A stretch of DNA of 64,000 nucleotides from Flavobacterium terrisoli (GCF_030167905.1 NZ_JARGNA010000001.1:310001-374000); one strand, 5' to 3'. Counted from the stretch's first letter, positions 50,407-60,159 are shown. Numbers and translations: made by a program. Notes: generated from the letters alone by a model not told the origin.

Positions 50407-51564
50407 ATGAAAAAACATTTACTAATTCTGCTGTTGTCAGTACTGACTTTGGCGAGCTGTAGTGACGACAACAACCATTCACCAATTCAAAAAACAGGAA
50501 CGTTAAAAGGCAAAGTAACCACGATTAATACCCATAAGGCGGTTGGTGGCGCTTTGGTTTTTGCTTTTGACGACAACCACAATATTTATCACACTTACAC
50601 CAATGCCACGGGAGATTTTACTCTGGATGCGCCAGTTGGTAACCGGGTTTTACACATTCAAACCGGGGACGGCTCTAATTTCAGGACTACAATTGATGTG
50701 TTGGTGGAAGAAAATCAAACGCAACAATTGGAAGAATCGGCACTAAGACTCGATCAAGTGGCCAATATCGCTTATGTAAGCGGAAGTTATGACAGCATCG
50801 AAGATATTATTTCTTCTTTGGGATATCAGGCTGATGCCATAACCTTTAATCAATTATCGGATTACAGCATTGTTTCGCAATACGACGTTATCTTTTTGAA
50901 CTGTGGTTCCATATCAGGAAGCATTGCGAGTAATGCAGCAGTTACTAATAATTTAGCCGCATTTGTAACCAATGGCGGAAGTTTGTATGCTTCAGATTGG
51001 GCAGTTGCTTATTTAATCGGAGGAGATACCAATACAAGTGCCTGTGATGCTCCGGGAGGATTTATTTCAGATACTACGCTTTGCTCTGTTGATGATGGTG
51101 ATTCAGCAACACTTAGTGCTTTTATTACTAATACGGCCTTGTCGGATGCGATTGGGATTTCCACTTTACCGATAGAATATGATTTAGGTTCCTGGCAAAA
51201 AATTATTACAGTAGATGAAACTTTTTGGGAAGTTTTGGTAAGGGAAACCGGCACCGATCAACCTTTGATGATTAGAACTAACCATTTTTCCAATCCAGGT
51301 ATGGTAGGGAGCAGAGTTGGGAATTCAGAGAATTCAGAATGGATTACGATTTGCCATCAACCAGATGAAAATTCAGAAACTCCAATTACAATTACTATTG
51401 ACGTCGCAGATTGGCCTGAACATGAAGCCCATGGAGACAGTTTGGGTTCCTGTTCAGGGAACACGATGAGTGGAACCATCTATTATACCACTTTTCATAA
51501 CCATGCCAATGGAAATATTGGAAACACCCAGTTCATCCTCGAACATGTGATTTTAAATCTTTAA
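50407..51564 (+). CDS. lipoprotein with carboxypeptidase-regulatory and amidotransferase-like domains
   Basis: A 385-aa lipoprotein: lipobox LASC with Cys18, an Asp/Asn/His-rich linker, a carboxypeptidase-regulatory-like beta domain (about 30-110: GTLKGKVTTINTHKAVGGALVF), then a Rossmann-like region (about 118-200: ANIAYVSGSYDSIEDIISSLGY, YDVIFLNCGS, LAAFVTNGGSLYASDW) resembling the ThuA/class-I glutamine amidotransferase-like fold, and a Cys-containing C-terminal part. Surface exposed by inference; function unknown. Monocistronic. Confidence 0.78.
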   Translation: MKKHLLILLLSVLTLASCSDDNNHSPIQKTGTLKGKVTTINTHKAVGGALVFAFDDNHNIYHTYTNATGDFTLDAPVGNRVLHIQTGDGSNFRTTIDVLVEENQTQQLEESALRLDQVANIAYVSGSYDSIEDIISSLGYQADAITFNQLSDYSIVSQYDVIFLNCGSISGSIASNAAVTNNLAAFVTNGGSLYASDWAVAYLIGGDTNTSACDAPGGFISDTTLCSVDDGDSATLSAFITNTALSDAIGISTLPIEYDLGSWQKIITVDETFWEVLVRETGTDQPLMIRTNHFSNPGMVGSRVGNSENSEWITICHQPDENSETPITITIDVADWPEHEAHGDSLGSCSGNTMSGTIYYTTFHNHANGNIGNTQFILEHVILNL

Positions 51565-51594
51565 AAAAATGCTCCGTTAAGGAGCATTTTTTAT
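51564..51594 (+). terminator. Rho-independent terminator after the lipoprotein gene
   Basis: AAATGCTCC/GGAGCATTT with a 5-nt loop, then TTTTTATTT. Confidence 0.9.
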
Positions 51595-51642
51595 TTAAAA
51601 CCTTTAGAAAAATAAGTGTTTAATCAATCCAAAACTTTGACT

Positions 51643-51650
51643 TATATTTG
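51643..51650 (+). promoter_or_regulatory. -7 box upstream of lepA
   Basis: TATATTTG matches TAnnTTTG and lies 83 bp before the ATG. The leader also contains an imperfect inverted repeat (51672-51716). Confidence 0.45.
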
Positions 51651-51671
51651 CCGATTAAACGCAGACGCGTT

Positions 51672-51716
51672 TTTTGCTCACTTCCGTCTATAGGCCGAAC
51701 CGAGCGAAGCTAAAAA
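51672..51716. repeat. imperfect inverted repeat in the lepA leader
   Basis: TTTTTGCTCACTT at the left and CGAGCGAAGCTAAAAA at the right can pair (TTTTT-GCT.. with AGC-AAAAA), with TAGGCC in the loop. It resembles the GCTTCGCTCGG/CCGAGCGAAGC words found as dispersed repeats. A leader structure for lepA is possible. Confidence 0.45.
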
Positions 51717-51732
51717 TTGACAGATTACGAAG

Positions 51733-53529
51733 ATGAAGAATATTAGAAATTTTTGCATTATTGCACACATTGACCACGGAAAAAGTACGCTTGCGGACCG
51801 ACTTCTTGGTGCCACACAAACGGTTACCGCTCGTGAAGAGAAAGCCCAATTGCTAGACAATATGGACTTGGAGCGCGAACGTGGCATTACCATCAAGAGT
51901 CACGCCATCCAGATGGAATACAAATACAAAGGCGAAGATTATATCTTAAACCTTATTGATACTCCCGGACACGTAGACTTTTCGTATGAAGTTTCGCGTT
52001 CGATTGCGGCTTGTGAAGGTGCGTTGTTGATTGTGGATGCGGCTCAAAGCATTCAGGCACAAACGATTTCTAATTTGTATTTGGCTTTAGAAAATGACCT
52101 GGAAATCATTCCGGTGTTGAATAAAGTGGATTTGCCGAGCGCTAATCCGGAAGAAGTAAGCGATGACATTATCGATTTGTTAGGCTGTAAATTGGAAGAC
52201 ATTATCCACGCTTCGGGGAAAACCGGTTTTGGGGTGGAAAACATTTTGGCCGCCATTATTGAAAAAATACCGGCGCCAAAAGGTTCGAAAGAAGAGCCTT
52301 TACAGGCTTTGATTTTTGATTCACATTACAACCCTTTCCGCGGCATCGAAGTTATTTTCCGTGTGAAAAACGGCGAAATCAAAAAAGGGCAAAAAATCAA
52401 GTTCATGGCGACCGACAACGAATACTTTGCGGATGAAGTTGGAACTTTGAAGTTAAACCAAGTGCCGAAGAATGTCATTTCTACCGGCGATGTAGGTTAC
52501 TTAATATCAGGAATTAAGGAGGCGAAAGAAGTAAAAGTAGGTGATACTATTACCGATGCCAAAACGCCGACAACCAATATGATTACGGGATTTGAGGATG
52601 TAAAACCGATGGTTTTTGCCGGAATTTATCCTGTAGACACAGAAGATTACGAAGATTTGCGTTCTTCGATGGAAAAATTGCAGTTGAATGATGCTTCTTT
52701 GGTGTTTACACCGGAAAGTTCAGCAGCCTTAGGCTTTGGTTTCCGTTGTGGATTCTTGGGAATGTTACACTTGGAAATCATCCAGGAGCGTTTGGAGCGC
52801 GAATATGACATGACGGTAATCACGACAGTTCCCAACGTTTCTTATTTGGCGTATACCAAAAAAGAACCAGATGCAGGTTTTGTCGTAAACAATCCATCCG
52901 ATTTACCGGAACCATCCAAATTAGACAGGGTAGAAGAACCATTTATCAAAGCCACTATTATTACCAAAGCTGATTATGTGGGCAATGTAATGAGTTTGTG
53001 TATTGAAAAACGTGGTGTAATTACCAATCAAACCTATTTAACGACCGAAAGAGTTGAATTGAATTTCGATATGCCTTTGGCCGAAATTGTATTCGATTTT
53101 TATGATAGATTGAAAACAGTTTCCAAAGGATATGCGTCTTTTGACTACGCGCCAATTGGCATGAGAGAATCCAAATTGGTAAAACTGGACGTTTTATTGA
53201 ATTCCCAATCTGTGGATGCGCTTTCTGCCTTGATTCACGAGAGTAACGCTTATAACATTGGTAAAAAAATGTGTGAAAAGCTGCGTGAATTGATCCCAAG
53301 ACAGCAATTTGACATTCCAATCCAGGCAGCGATTGGCGCCAAAATCATTGCGCGTGAAACCATTAAAGCGTTGCGTAAAGACGTTACCGCCAAATGTTAT
53401 GGTGGAGATATTTCACGTAAAAGAAAATTGTTGGAAAAACAGAAAAAAGGAAAGAAAAGAATGCGTTTGGTTGGAAACGTAGAGATTCCACAGGAAGCTT
53501 TTATGGCGGTTCTGAAACTGAACGACTAG
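51733..53529 (+). CDS. lepA: elongation factor 4 (back-translocating GTPase)
   Basis: A 598-aa translational GTPase. The P loop AHIDHGKS begins at about residue 10, the G3 motif DTPGHVDF at about 77, and NKVD of G4 follows. EF-G-like domains and the LepA-specific C-terminal domain with [15 protein letters not shown] are complete. Length is standard. The leader carries the inverted repeat described at 51672. Confidence 0.97.
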   Translation: MKNIRNFCIIAHIDHGKSTLADRLLGATQTVTAREEKAQLLDNMDLERERGITIKSHAIQMEYKYKGEDYILNLIDTPGHVDFSYEVSRSIAACEGALLIVDAAQSIQAQTISNLYLALENDLEIIPVLNKVDLPSANPEEVSDDIIDLLGCKLEDIIHASGKTGFGVENILAAIIEKIPAPKGSKEEPLQALIFDSHYNPFRGIEVIFRVKNGEIKKGQKIKFMATDNEYFADEVGTLKLNQVPKNVISTGDVGYLISGIKEAKEVKVGDTITDAKTPTTNMITGFEDVKPMVFAGIYPVDTEDYEDLRSSMEKLQLNDASLVFTPESSAALGFGFRCGFLGMLHLEIIQERLEREYDMTVITTVPNVSYLAYTKKEPDAGFVVNNPSDLPEPSKLDRVEEPFIKATIITKADYVGNVMSLCIEKRGVITNQTYLTTERVELNFDMPLAEIVFDFYDRLKTVSKGYASFDYAPIGMRESKLVKLDVLLNSQSVDALSALIHESNAYNIGKKMCEKLRELIPRQQFDIPIQAAIGAKIIARETIKALRKDVTAKCYGGDISRKRKLLEKQKKGKKRMRLVGNVEIPQEAFMAVLKLND

Positions 53530-53590
53530 TCCAAGAAAATAGAGAATAGAATATAGAAAAACCCAATGGCGAAAGTTGTTGGTTTTTTCG

Positions 53591-54517
53591 TTACTGTAAG
53601 CCTTTAAACAATTTTTCAGCATCTTCTTTTTTGAAAAGTTGGGTACCTTCGTTCATTGTAGCTGCTGTTCCGCAGGAAACACCCCATTGGATGACTTCTT
53701 TTAAGGTTTTATTTTGGGATAAAGCCCAGACCATTCCGCCTACCATACTGTCACCGGCGCCAACGGTACTTTTTTTGGTTACTTTTGGAGCTGTAACCAA
53801 TTCAGTTTCATCTTTGGAAACCAAAATGGCGCCTTCTGCTCCCAAAGAGACTACTACCACTTCAGCATTTCCTTTTTGAATTAAGGTTTTGGCTGCTTTT
53901 TCGACTTCGGATAATTCTAATCTTTCCAAACCTAATAATTTGGCCAGTTCACCGATATTTGGTTTAATCATGTAAACACCGGTTTCGAGTACTTTTTTAA
54001 GCGCATCACCAGAAGTATCGACGATTACTTTTATACCGGAAGCTTTGGCGGTTTTGGCAATTTTTTGGTAAAAATCCGTAGGCAAACCTTCGTTTAAACT
54101 TCCACTGATTATCAGGTAATCGGTTTTTATTTTTGTAATGAGGTCTAGAATGCTTTTGGTTTCACTAACAAGTAATTCATTACCGGGGAAACCAAATCGG
54201 TATTGTGATTTGGTGTTGTTTTCAAAAGCGATAAAGTTTTCTCTGGTCCAGTTTTGGGTTGGAATAACTTTGCTGTCAATCCCTTTTTTTTCAATCAATT
54301 CCTCCAACATTTTTCCTGCAGAACCTCCGGACGTAAAAACACAAAGAGAATTTCCGCCGAGTTCCGCAATAGCTTTGGATACGTTTATTCCACCACCTCC
54401 GGCATCATGCCGTGGCTTTTCACAACGTATTTTCTGTTCAGCGACTAATCCTGAAAAATGAGTGCTTTTGTCTAATGAAGGGTTAATCGTAAGGGTAATG
54501 ATTTGATGTGTTTTCAT
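53591..54517 (-). CDS. PfkB-family sugar-phosphate kinase
   Basis: A 308-aa ribokinase-fold kinase when started at ATG 54517 (MKTHQIITLTINPSLDKS); the frame extends upstream but into unrelated sequence. NPSLDKS and GGxGxNVSKAIAELGG near the N-terminus, and the catalytic GAGDSMVGG near the C-terminus, place it in the 1-phosphofructokinase/tagatose-6-phosphate kinase (LacC/FruK) group. Substrate is probably fructose 1-phosphate or fructose 6-phosphate. It overlaps the promoter region of the divergent WYL regulator. Confidence 0.88.
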   Translation of the reverse strand: MKTHQIITLTINPSLDKSTHFSGLVAEQKIRCEKPRHDAGGGGINVSKAIAELGGNSLCVFTSGGSAGKMLEELIEKKGIDSKVIPTQNWTRENFIAFENNTKSQYRFGFPGNELLVSETKSILDLITKIKTDYLIISGSLNEGLPTDFYQKIAKTAKASGIKVIVDTSGDALKKVLETGVYMIKPNIGELAKLLGLERLELSEVEKAAKTLIQKGNAEVVVVSLGAEGAILVSKDETELVTAPKVTKKSTVGAGDSMVGGMVWALSQNKTLKEVIQWGVSCGTAATMNEGTQLFKKEDAEKLFKGLQ

Positions 54518-54583
54518 TTTTAAAAAAATAATTATGGTAAAGGTGCGAAAATTTATTGTTTTTATCTTTTTACTATAATATAC

Positions 54584-54591
54584 TATCTTTG
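54584..54591 (+). promoter_or_regulatory. -7 box of the WYL regulator gene
   Basis: TATCTTTG, 6 bp before the ATG at 54597. A transcript from here would be nearly leaderless, unless translation starts at the second Met (54606). Confidence 0.4.
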
Positions 54592-54596
54592 GATAA

Positions 54597-55580
54597 ATGT
54601 CTTGTATGTTAGATGATTCACCCAAACGTTTTGATCGGATTATTGCTATTCTGATTCAGTTACAATCGAAAAAGGTTGTAAAGGCTCAAGAATTGGCAGA
54701 ACGTTTTGAGGTAAGTTTACGCACTATTTATCGAGATATACGAACACTCGAAGCATCCGGAGTGCCTGTTTATGGTGAAGCCGGAATAGGATATTCATTG
54801 GTTGACGGCTATCGATTGCCACCGGTGATGTTTACCCGAGAAGAAGCCAGTAGCTTTATTGCCTCACAAAAATTAATGCAAAAATTCATTGATAAGGAAC
54901 TGGGACAGCATTACCAATCTGCCATGTTTAAAATTAAATCAGTGATGCAAAGTTCGGATAAAGATTGGCTTTCGAGTATCGAATCTAAAATACTGATTCA
55001 ACCACCGACTGCAGAATTATTCAACGTGAATGTTCCCAATGCCATGGCAATCCTTTTTAAAAGTATTGCTGATAAAACACAAGTTATTTTAAATTATCAG
55101 GCCATTGAAGCCGAAAATGCTTCACTGAGAAACATTGAACCGGTTGGAATTTTTCATGATAATAACAATTGGTATGTTTTAGGGTTTTGTCATTTGCGAA
55201 ATGATTATCGTCAGTTTCGTGTCGACCGAATAGAAGGAATTAAAAAAACAGAAATTGTATTTGCCAAAGAACATGAGGCTTTAGAAACTTATTTGGACAA
55301 AGAAAAAGAATCGCCAACAACAAGAGTTCGGCTTTTAGTAGAGAAAAAAATCAGCAAATACCTTTCTTTTGAAAAAAATTACTACGGATTTGTTGCTCAG
55401 AAAAATGTAGGTGATTTAGTAGAGATGACTTTTTTGCCAAGAGATATAGAAAACGGTTTTGCCCGTTGGTTTTTGATGTATGCTGATTATGCTGAAATTA
55501 TTGAGCCGTTATCCTTGAAAGATCGGATTTTGGAACTGATGGATCATTATCGCCAACGCCTACAAAAAAGCCCCGAATAA
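54597..55580 (+). CDS. YafY-type transcriptional regulator with WYL domain
   Basis: A 327-aa regulator: N-terminal HTH_11 domain (about residues 10-65: RFDRIIAILIQLQSKKVVKAQELAERF, VSLRTIYRDIRTLEASG), then a WYL domain (about 140-220: NWYVLGFCHLRNDYRQFRVDRI) and a WCX C-terminal domain. WYL regulators bind ligands or nucleic acids and regulate nearby or distant genes, including defence loci; here no such locus adjoins. The stop sits in the loop of the DinB terminator. Start could be 54597 or 54606. Confidence 0.9.
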   Translation: MSCMLDDSPKRFDRIIAILIQLQSKKVVKAQELAERFEVSLRTIYRDIRTLEASGVPVYGEAGIGYSLVDGYRLPPVMFTREEASSFIASQKLMQKFIDKELGQHYQSAMFKIKSVMQSSDKDWLSSIESKILIQPPTAELFNVNVPNAMAILFKSIADKTQVILNYQAIEAENASLRNIEPVGIFHDNNNWYVLGFCHLRNDYRQFRVDRIEGIKKTEIVFAKEHEALETYLDKEKESPTTRVRLLVEKKISKYLSFEKNYYGFVAQKNVGDLVEMTFLPRDIENGFARWFLMYADYAEIIEPLSLKDRILELMDHYRQRLQKSPE

Positions 55581-55591
55581 ATCGGGGCTAA
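55562..55591 (-). terminator. terminator of the second DinB gene, embedded in the WYL gene end
   Basis: AGCCCCGA/TCGGGGCT with a 5-nt loop containing the WYL gene stop codon; on the minus strand six T follow. Confidence 0.85.
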
Positions 55592-55595
55592 ATTT

Positions 55596-56084
55596 CTACC
55601 AGCGTTCCCAAAAAAACGGCGGTTCAATACCTAAGGCTCTTAGATAAACATAACCTTGTCCGCGGTGGTGAATTTCGTTATCGATGAAATAAAGAATGTT
55701 TTGATAGATTGGAAATTCATATTGCCCAAACAAATTAAAGGTTTTTTCAAAATCTTCTTCGCGCAGATGAGGCCAAAGTCGGATGATTTCTTCTGTAGCT
55801 TCGTCCCATTTTTGCAGGTATTCCGCTTTGGTGTTTAATTTGAAACCTTCTTCGGTATAAGGTTTGGTTTCACGGGAAATAATCGCCTTTAAAGCCGGAA
55901 CTGCTATAGAAAGCAATTCAGAAGTTAATTCAGAAAACGTGCGCATACCTCCGATAGAAAATTCTAAAAAATCTTTTTCCGGGAATGATTCAATCACACG
56001 GCGAGTCACAAATCGATGACCTAGCCAGTGGCGTAATAATTGTTCTTTTGAAAGAATTGATGGTGCATTCATTGTAGTGTTCAT
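55596..56084 (-). CDS. DinB family protein (DUF664-like)
   Basis: A 162-aa four-helix protein when started at ATG 56084 (MNTTMNAPSILSKEQ). Conserved His in HWLGHRFV and in DNEIHHRGQGYVYLR, and IGGMRTFSELTSELLSIAVPAL, fit DinB-like metal-dependent thiol transferases. It is more distant from the DinB gene at 3700 than either is from its own relatives. It has a private terminator and is probably monocistronic. Confidence 0.85.
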   Translation of the reverse strand: MNTTMNAPSILSKEQLLRHWLGHRFVTRRVIESFPEKDFLEFSIGGMRTFSELTSELLSIAVPALKAIISRETKPYTEEGFKLNTKAEYLQKWDEATEEIIRLWPHLREEDFEKTFNLFGQYEFPIYQNILYFIDNEIHHRGQGYVYLRALGIEPPFFWERW

Positions 56085-56190
56085 AAGATGTCTTTTTTGT
56101 TTATAGGTCAAAATTATGAGACCGAAATGACAACAGTATGTCAGCAGGAATTTGAAAGTTTAAATTTTATTTAAAAAGAGAAACTGTTTG

Positions 56191-56198
56191 TACCTTTG
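56191..56198 (+). promoter_or_regulatory. -7 box of thiL
   Basis: TACCTTTG, 20 bp upstream of the ATG at 56219. Confidence 0.5.
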
Positions 56199-56218
56199 CA
56201 ATCTTAAACTTTGTAACT

Positions 56219-57265
56219 ATGCTTGAAGATAAAACGCCGCAACGCACATCACTTTCACAATTAGGGGAATTTGGCCTGATAGACCATTTGACCAAAAACT
56301 TTGATGTAAAACAGCCATCGACTTTGAAAAGTATTGGCGATGACGCAGCCGTTTTGGATTTTGCGGCCAAAAAAGCGGTTGTTTCCACTGATTTGCTGAT
56401 TGAAGGTGTGCATTTCGATTTGTCTTATATGCCTTTACGCCATTTGGGCTATAAAGCCGTTGTGGTGAATGTTTCTGATATCTGCGCTATGAATGCTAAA
56501 CCTACGCAGATAACCGTTTCTGTGGCTGTTTCTAATCGTTTTCCCCTGGAAGCTTTGGAAGAACTGTTTGACGGAATCGCTTTGGCGGCCAAATTCTATA
56601 ATGTGGATGTTATTGGAGGTGATACAACGTCTTCTCAAAAAGGATTAATCATTTCGATTACGGCAATTGGCCAAGCCAATGAAAATGAGATTGTGTATAG
56701 AAATGGAGCAAATAATGGCGATTTATTAGTTGTAACCGGAGATTTAGGTTCGGCTTATATGGGATTACAGGTTTTGGAACGTGAAAAACAGGTGTTTCAG
56801 GTGAATCCGAATAACCAACCCGATTTGGACGCCTATACTTATTTAATTGAGCGCCAATTAAAACCGGAAGCGCGTCATGATATCAGAGAATTATTGGAAA
56901 AATTGGAAGTAAAACCAACTTCTATGATTGATATTTCGGATGGATTGTCTTCGGAGATTATTCACATTTGCAAACAAAGTAAAGTAGGTTGTAATTTATA
57001 TGAAGAAAAAATCCCGGTTGATCCACAGTTTATTAATGTTTGCGAAGAATTCAATATCGATTCAACAACAGTTGCTATTAATGGCGGCGAAGATTATGAA
57101 TTGCTATTTACTATTGCTTTAGATGATTTCGATAAGATAAAAGCCAATCCGAATTTTACGGTTATTGGTCATTTAACACAAGAAAGCGAAGGCGTTCATT
57201 TGATTACCAGAGCGAATACCAAAATTCCTTTGAAAGCCCGTGGTTGGGACGCAATGGAGTCATAA
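56219..57265 (+). CDS. thiL: thiamine-monophosphate kinase
   Basis: A 348-aa enzyme phosphorylating thiamine monophosphate to the active diphosphate. SIGDDAAVLDF and STDLLIEGVHFDLSYMP are the metal and substrate-binding blocks at residues about 40-75, GGDTTSS is the ATP-loop region and GGEDYELLFT the C-terminal signature. Length is normal. No thiamine riboswitch is visible in the 100 bp upstream. Confidence 0.95.
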   Translation: MLEDKTPQRTSLSQLGEFGLIDHLTKNFDVKQPSTLKSIGDDAAVLDFAAKKAVVSTDLLIEGVHFDLSYMPLRHLGYKAVVVNVSDICAMNAKPTQITVSVAVSNRFPLEALEELFDGIALAAKFYNVDVIGGDTTSSQKGLIISITAIGQANENEIVYRNGANNGDLLVVTGDLGSAYMGLQVLEREKQVFQVNPNNQPDLDAYTYLIERQLKPEARHDIRELLEKLEVKPTSMIDISDGLSSEIIHICKQSKVGCNLYEEKIPVDPQFINVCEEFNIDSTTVAINGGEDYELLFTIALDDFDKIKANPNFTVIGHLTQESEGVHLITRANTKIPLKARGWDAMES

Positions 57266-57293
57266 AAAAAAGCGATACCCGAAAGTATCGCTT
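57262..57293 (-). terminator. strong minus-strand terminator
   Basis: AAGCGATAC/GTATCGCTT around CCGAAA. Only the minus strand has a T-run (eight T); on the plus strand CCCCC follows. It therefore ends minus-strand transcripts coming from the response regulator side, or a short RNA. Confidence 0.85.
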
Positions 57294-57365
57294 CCCCCTA
57301 AGTCTTGAAAAATTAAACAGTAGTTTGAAGTTTTATAACTACTTGATTAATTCTACAAATACTAA
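57262..57365 (-). ncRNA. candidate small RNA downstream of the response regulator
   Basis: On the minus strand a TAGTATTTG box (57356-57364, one base longer than the TAnnTTTG consensus) precedes an 80-90-nt stretch with no ORF that ends at the strong terminator at 57262-57293. The tandem GGGAAACCGTAA operator lies 50-80 bp upstream. Equally, the stretch could be only the 3' UTR of the response regulator operon. Confidence 0.3.
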
Positions 57366-57411
57366 CCCTGAAATCATTCAGCTAAGTTAGGCATTGTAGA
57401 TAGGTGAGTGT

Positions 57412-57445
57412 TTACGGTTTCCCACATATTTCGTTACGGTTTCCC
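57412..57445. promoter_or_regulatory. tandem operator-like repeats after the response regulator gene
   Basis: TTACGGTTTCCC at 57412-57423 and 57434-57445, exactly 22 bp apart. The second copy is an inverted repeat (TTACGG-TTTC-CCGTAA). Such two-turn-spaced sites are typical for response regulator dimers, but they sit between convergent genes. Confidence 0.5.
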
Positions 57446-57454
57446 GTAATATCG

Positions 57455-58120
57455 TTAAATGACACCTTTATTTTTGGCCTCTCGTATTAAATCAACATCG
57501 GTTCCGCCAGCTACTTCAAGGATTTCACGGATGTTTAATTTCCTTTTTTCAATGGCGCTTAAAGAAAGCGGAATATACGTTGGCAAGTCTTTTGTTTTTA
57601 CGCCTTTTGACAAATGAAACAGGATTTGTTTGTCAAAAACATCCAATTCGATATTGTTGTATTGCGCTTGTCCTACCAGTTTTATTACGGTTTGGCTATA
57701 ATAACTCTCATCATTGATGATTTTGTCAAAAGCAAAAAGCAATTCGTCAAAAGTCAAGTCGTTTTTAATAATTAAACCGCTTGGGTTGATATTTTTGATG
57801 ATGTTGTTGATTTTAAGCAATTCAGTATGCATGGTCAAAAGGATGACTTTACAATCCGGCATTTCAGTTTTAATGAGCATCGCTAAATCTTCCCCTGAAT
57901 AGATTCCTTTTTCGGCATATTCGGGCATGCTGATGTCAAAAAAAGCAATATCAAAGTGTTTAGATTTGTCAACTACGTTTTCATAACCGGTTTTACAGTT
58001 GTTGGCTTGTGTTACAACAAATTCAAAACCTTTTTGGCTGTATTTATTAATCGCATTTTTGTAGGCTTCAATAATAAATGGGTGGTCATCGACGATTAAA
58101 ATTTGGATAGGGCTTTTCAT
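57455..58120 (-). CDS. NarL/LuxR-type response regulator
   Basis: A 221-aa response regulator. Receiver domain: acidic pocket D11-D12, phospho-acceptor D62 in FFDISMPEY, Thr in LLTMH and Lys in IIKND. The C-terminal HTH (about 150-200: LDVFDKQILFHLSKGVKTKDLPTYI, LSLSAIEKRKLNIREIL) is of LuxR/GerE type. Its start overlaps the kinase stop by 4 bp, so the pair is cotranscribed and is a cognate two-component system. Confidence 0.92.
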   Translation of the reverse strand: MKSPIQILIVDDHPFIIEAYKNAINKYSQKGFEFVVTQANNCKTGYENVVDKSKHFDIAFFDISMPEYAEKGIYSGEDLAMLIKTEMPDCKVILLTMHTELLKINNIIKNINPSGLIIKNDLTFDELLFAFDKIINDESYYSQTVIKLVGQAQYNNIELDVFDKQILFHLSKGVKTKDLPTYIPLSLSAIEKRKLNIREILEVAGGTDVDLIREAKNKGVI

Positions 58121-60159
58121 TCTTGTTCTACAATTATTGGTTTAGTTTCGATTGGTATGGTAATTACAATTTTGGTTCCGTTGTCTTTTTTAGAATTGAT
58201 GTCAATAATTCCTTTGCAATCGTGTGTTCTCGAAATCATATTTTGCATCCCGATTCCTTTACTTTTTCTGTTGACATCAAAACCAATTCCATCATCCTGG
58301 ATTTTTAGATATACATTTTCACTATCGCCTTTTATTTCAACAAAGATGTTCTTGGCATTGGCATACTTATTAATGTTTTGCAAACCTTCCTGCAAAATAC
58401 GGTACATATTGATTTTGATAGCATTTTCTACCTTATCCCAAACCACATTTTCATCAATGGTATAGTTGACATTAACCTCAAATGCTGTTTTCTGTTCTTC
58501 TAATAGATTATGAACGATAGAAACAAAGTTATTAATTAAAACTTGTTTTTCTCTATTTAAATCGTGGGATATTTCACGGATGTCTTGTTCGATGGTTTTT
58601 AGCTCGTTTAGCAACTCAAATCTCTTTTGGGTAGATTCCTCATCAGTGTTGGAGTTTAAGCTGTCTAAATTTAAACGCAAACCAAACATTCTGCCCAAAA
58701 CACCATCGTGTAAATCCTGAGCCAAGCGTTTCTTTTCTTTGCTTCTGCTTTCATCAATAATGGCCTGTTGCGACATCATGAGGTTATAAATGTCCTCATT
58801 GGCTTTTTGTTGGGCTTGTTTGTATAATAACTCACGCGTTCTGGCCCTTTGTGCTCTAACGACAAACAATAAGACCACTACAATAAAGGAAACCACAAAG
58901 GCATAGAGCAGATTTCTGTTTTTTTCGGCTAGGCCTTCTTTTTCCTGAATAATTTCATCTGTTTCTAACGCTAAACGAGCAAACTTTTCTTTAGATATTC
59001 TTTCTACATCCTGAATACTGTCATTTATTCTAATATAATCTTTGGAGTATTTGGATGAATTTACATTGTCTACAACCGAAGCCTGTTTTAACGCTGCTAA
59101 GAAGTCCCTTGAAATCCCTGTGCTTTTTGCCTGAATTAATGCTTCATTTGCGAATTTTTTTGATAGTTGGTCTTGCTTAGTGGCATGATAGTATTCGGAA
59201 AGATGTATTTTACTTAAAACAATTAAAGTTTTTGCGTCAATTTTTTCTCTAACTTTCAACGAAGAGTAAAATAAATTTGGCAATCCTTGATAATCTTTTA
59301 ACTTAAACTTACAGTAGGCCAAGTTATCGGTTAATAAACTATATAACTCCGGATCATTATCAACGATAGTTTTGTCTTTTAATGCTATAGTATAATTCTT
59401 TATTGCTTCTTTATAGTCGCCCTTGTTTTGATAAACATATCCAATATTGTTAAGACAGGTTGCTTCCTGATAGTTATCAGTTAAATTATTTTCTTTGATT
59501 ATTTCTAAACTCTTTGTGTAATATTCAATTGATTTTTCATAATCTTTAGTCTCATTAGCTACTATACCCATCATGGTAAAAATGACATATAATTTATCAT
59601 TTTCTTTTGTGTCTTTCAATAAAGAGTATGCGCGGGTCAATGAGCGATCGGCTCCAACAAAATCCCCTACATTATATTGAATAATGCTTTTTGAACTTAA
59701 TACACCACCTTCATTGGTTTTGTCGTTTAAAGATTTAAAAAGTTTTTCAGCTTGAGAAAAATAAATGAAAGCACTATCATTTACTGCCTTTTTTCTATAA
59801 TAACCAGCAAGATATCTATACCCTTGTGCTAAACTGAGGGTATCTTGACTTTTAATAGCGTTATTGACTAATGTAATGGATGATTTTTTAAGATTCTCTA
59901 AGTTGCCATTCTTTAAGAATCCAATAGAAATATTAAGTAAATGATTTCTAGTTATCGAATCATTTGATTGTGCTATAGATTTTTCAAAAGCTTTTTCAAG
60001 ATAAAGCTTTTTTTTGTCTGTAGAAATATCATTTCCATCAGCTAACCGAATGTATATAGCAGTACTGTCTGAATCAGTTGTGGTAATGGGTTTTTTCTGT
60101 TCATTTTTTGAACAACTTAATAAACAAAGAATCCAAAAAAAAGGTAAAATTTTTTTCAA
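58117..60159 (-). CDS. TPR-containing sensor histidine kinase (HisKA_3)
   Basis: A 680-aa protein. N-terminal lipoprotein-like signal (MKKILPFFWILCLLSC, Cys16), then periplasmic tetratricopeptide repeats (about residues 60-370: YNVGDFVGADRSLTRAY, ATCLNNIGYVYQNKGDYKEAIKNYTIAL), a coiled coil, one transmembrane helix (LLYAFVVSFIVVVLLFVV near 420), HisKA_3 with the phospho-acceptor His in AQDLHDGVLGR, and an HATPase_c domain (DDGIGFD, KGIGMQNM). It phosphorylates the overlapping response regulator. The ligand sensed through the TPRs is unknown. Confidence 0.92.
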   Translation of the reverse strand: MKKILPFFWILCLLSCSKNEQKKPITTTDSDSTAIYIRLADGNDISTDKKKLYLEKAFEKSIAQSNDSITRNHLLNISIGFLKNGNLENLKKSSITLVNNAIKSQDTLSLAQGYRYLAGYYRKKAVNDSAFIYFSQAEKLFKSLNDKTNEGGVLSSKSIIQYNVGDFVGADRSLTRAYSLLKDTKENDKLYVIFTMMGIVANETKDYEKSIEYYTKSLEIIKENNLTDNYQEATCLNNIGYVYQNKGDYKEAIKNYTIALKDKTIVDNDPELYSLLTDNLAYCKFKLKDYQGLPNLFYSSLKVREKIDAKTLIVLSKIHLSEYYHATKQDQLSKKFANEALIQAKSTGISRDFLAALKQASVVDNVNSSKYSKDYIRINDSIQDVERISKEKFARLALETDEIIQEKEGLAEKNRNLLYAFVVSFIVVVLLFVVRAQRARTRELLYKQAQQKANEDIYNLMMSQQAIIDESRSKEKKRLAQDLHDGVLGRMFGLRLNLDSLNSNTDEESTQKRFELLNELKTIEQDIREISHDLNREKQVLINNFVSIVHNLLEEQKTAFEVNVNYTIDENVVWDKVENAIKINMYRILQEGLQNINKYANAKNIFVEIKGDSENVYLKIQDDGIGFDVNRKSKGIGMQNMISRTHDCKGIIDINSKKDNGTKIVITIPIETKPIIVEQE

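Noticed and set aside
53545..53590. Terminator between lepA and the PfkB kinase gene
   Set aside because: The potential stem AACCCAA/TTGTTGGTT is imperfect with mismatches; not strong enough to list.
56100..56218. Thiamine (TPP) riboswitch upstream of thiL
   Set aside because: No CTGAGA or equivalent conserved core is present, and a simple -7 box explains the gap.
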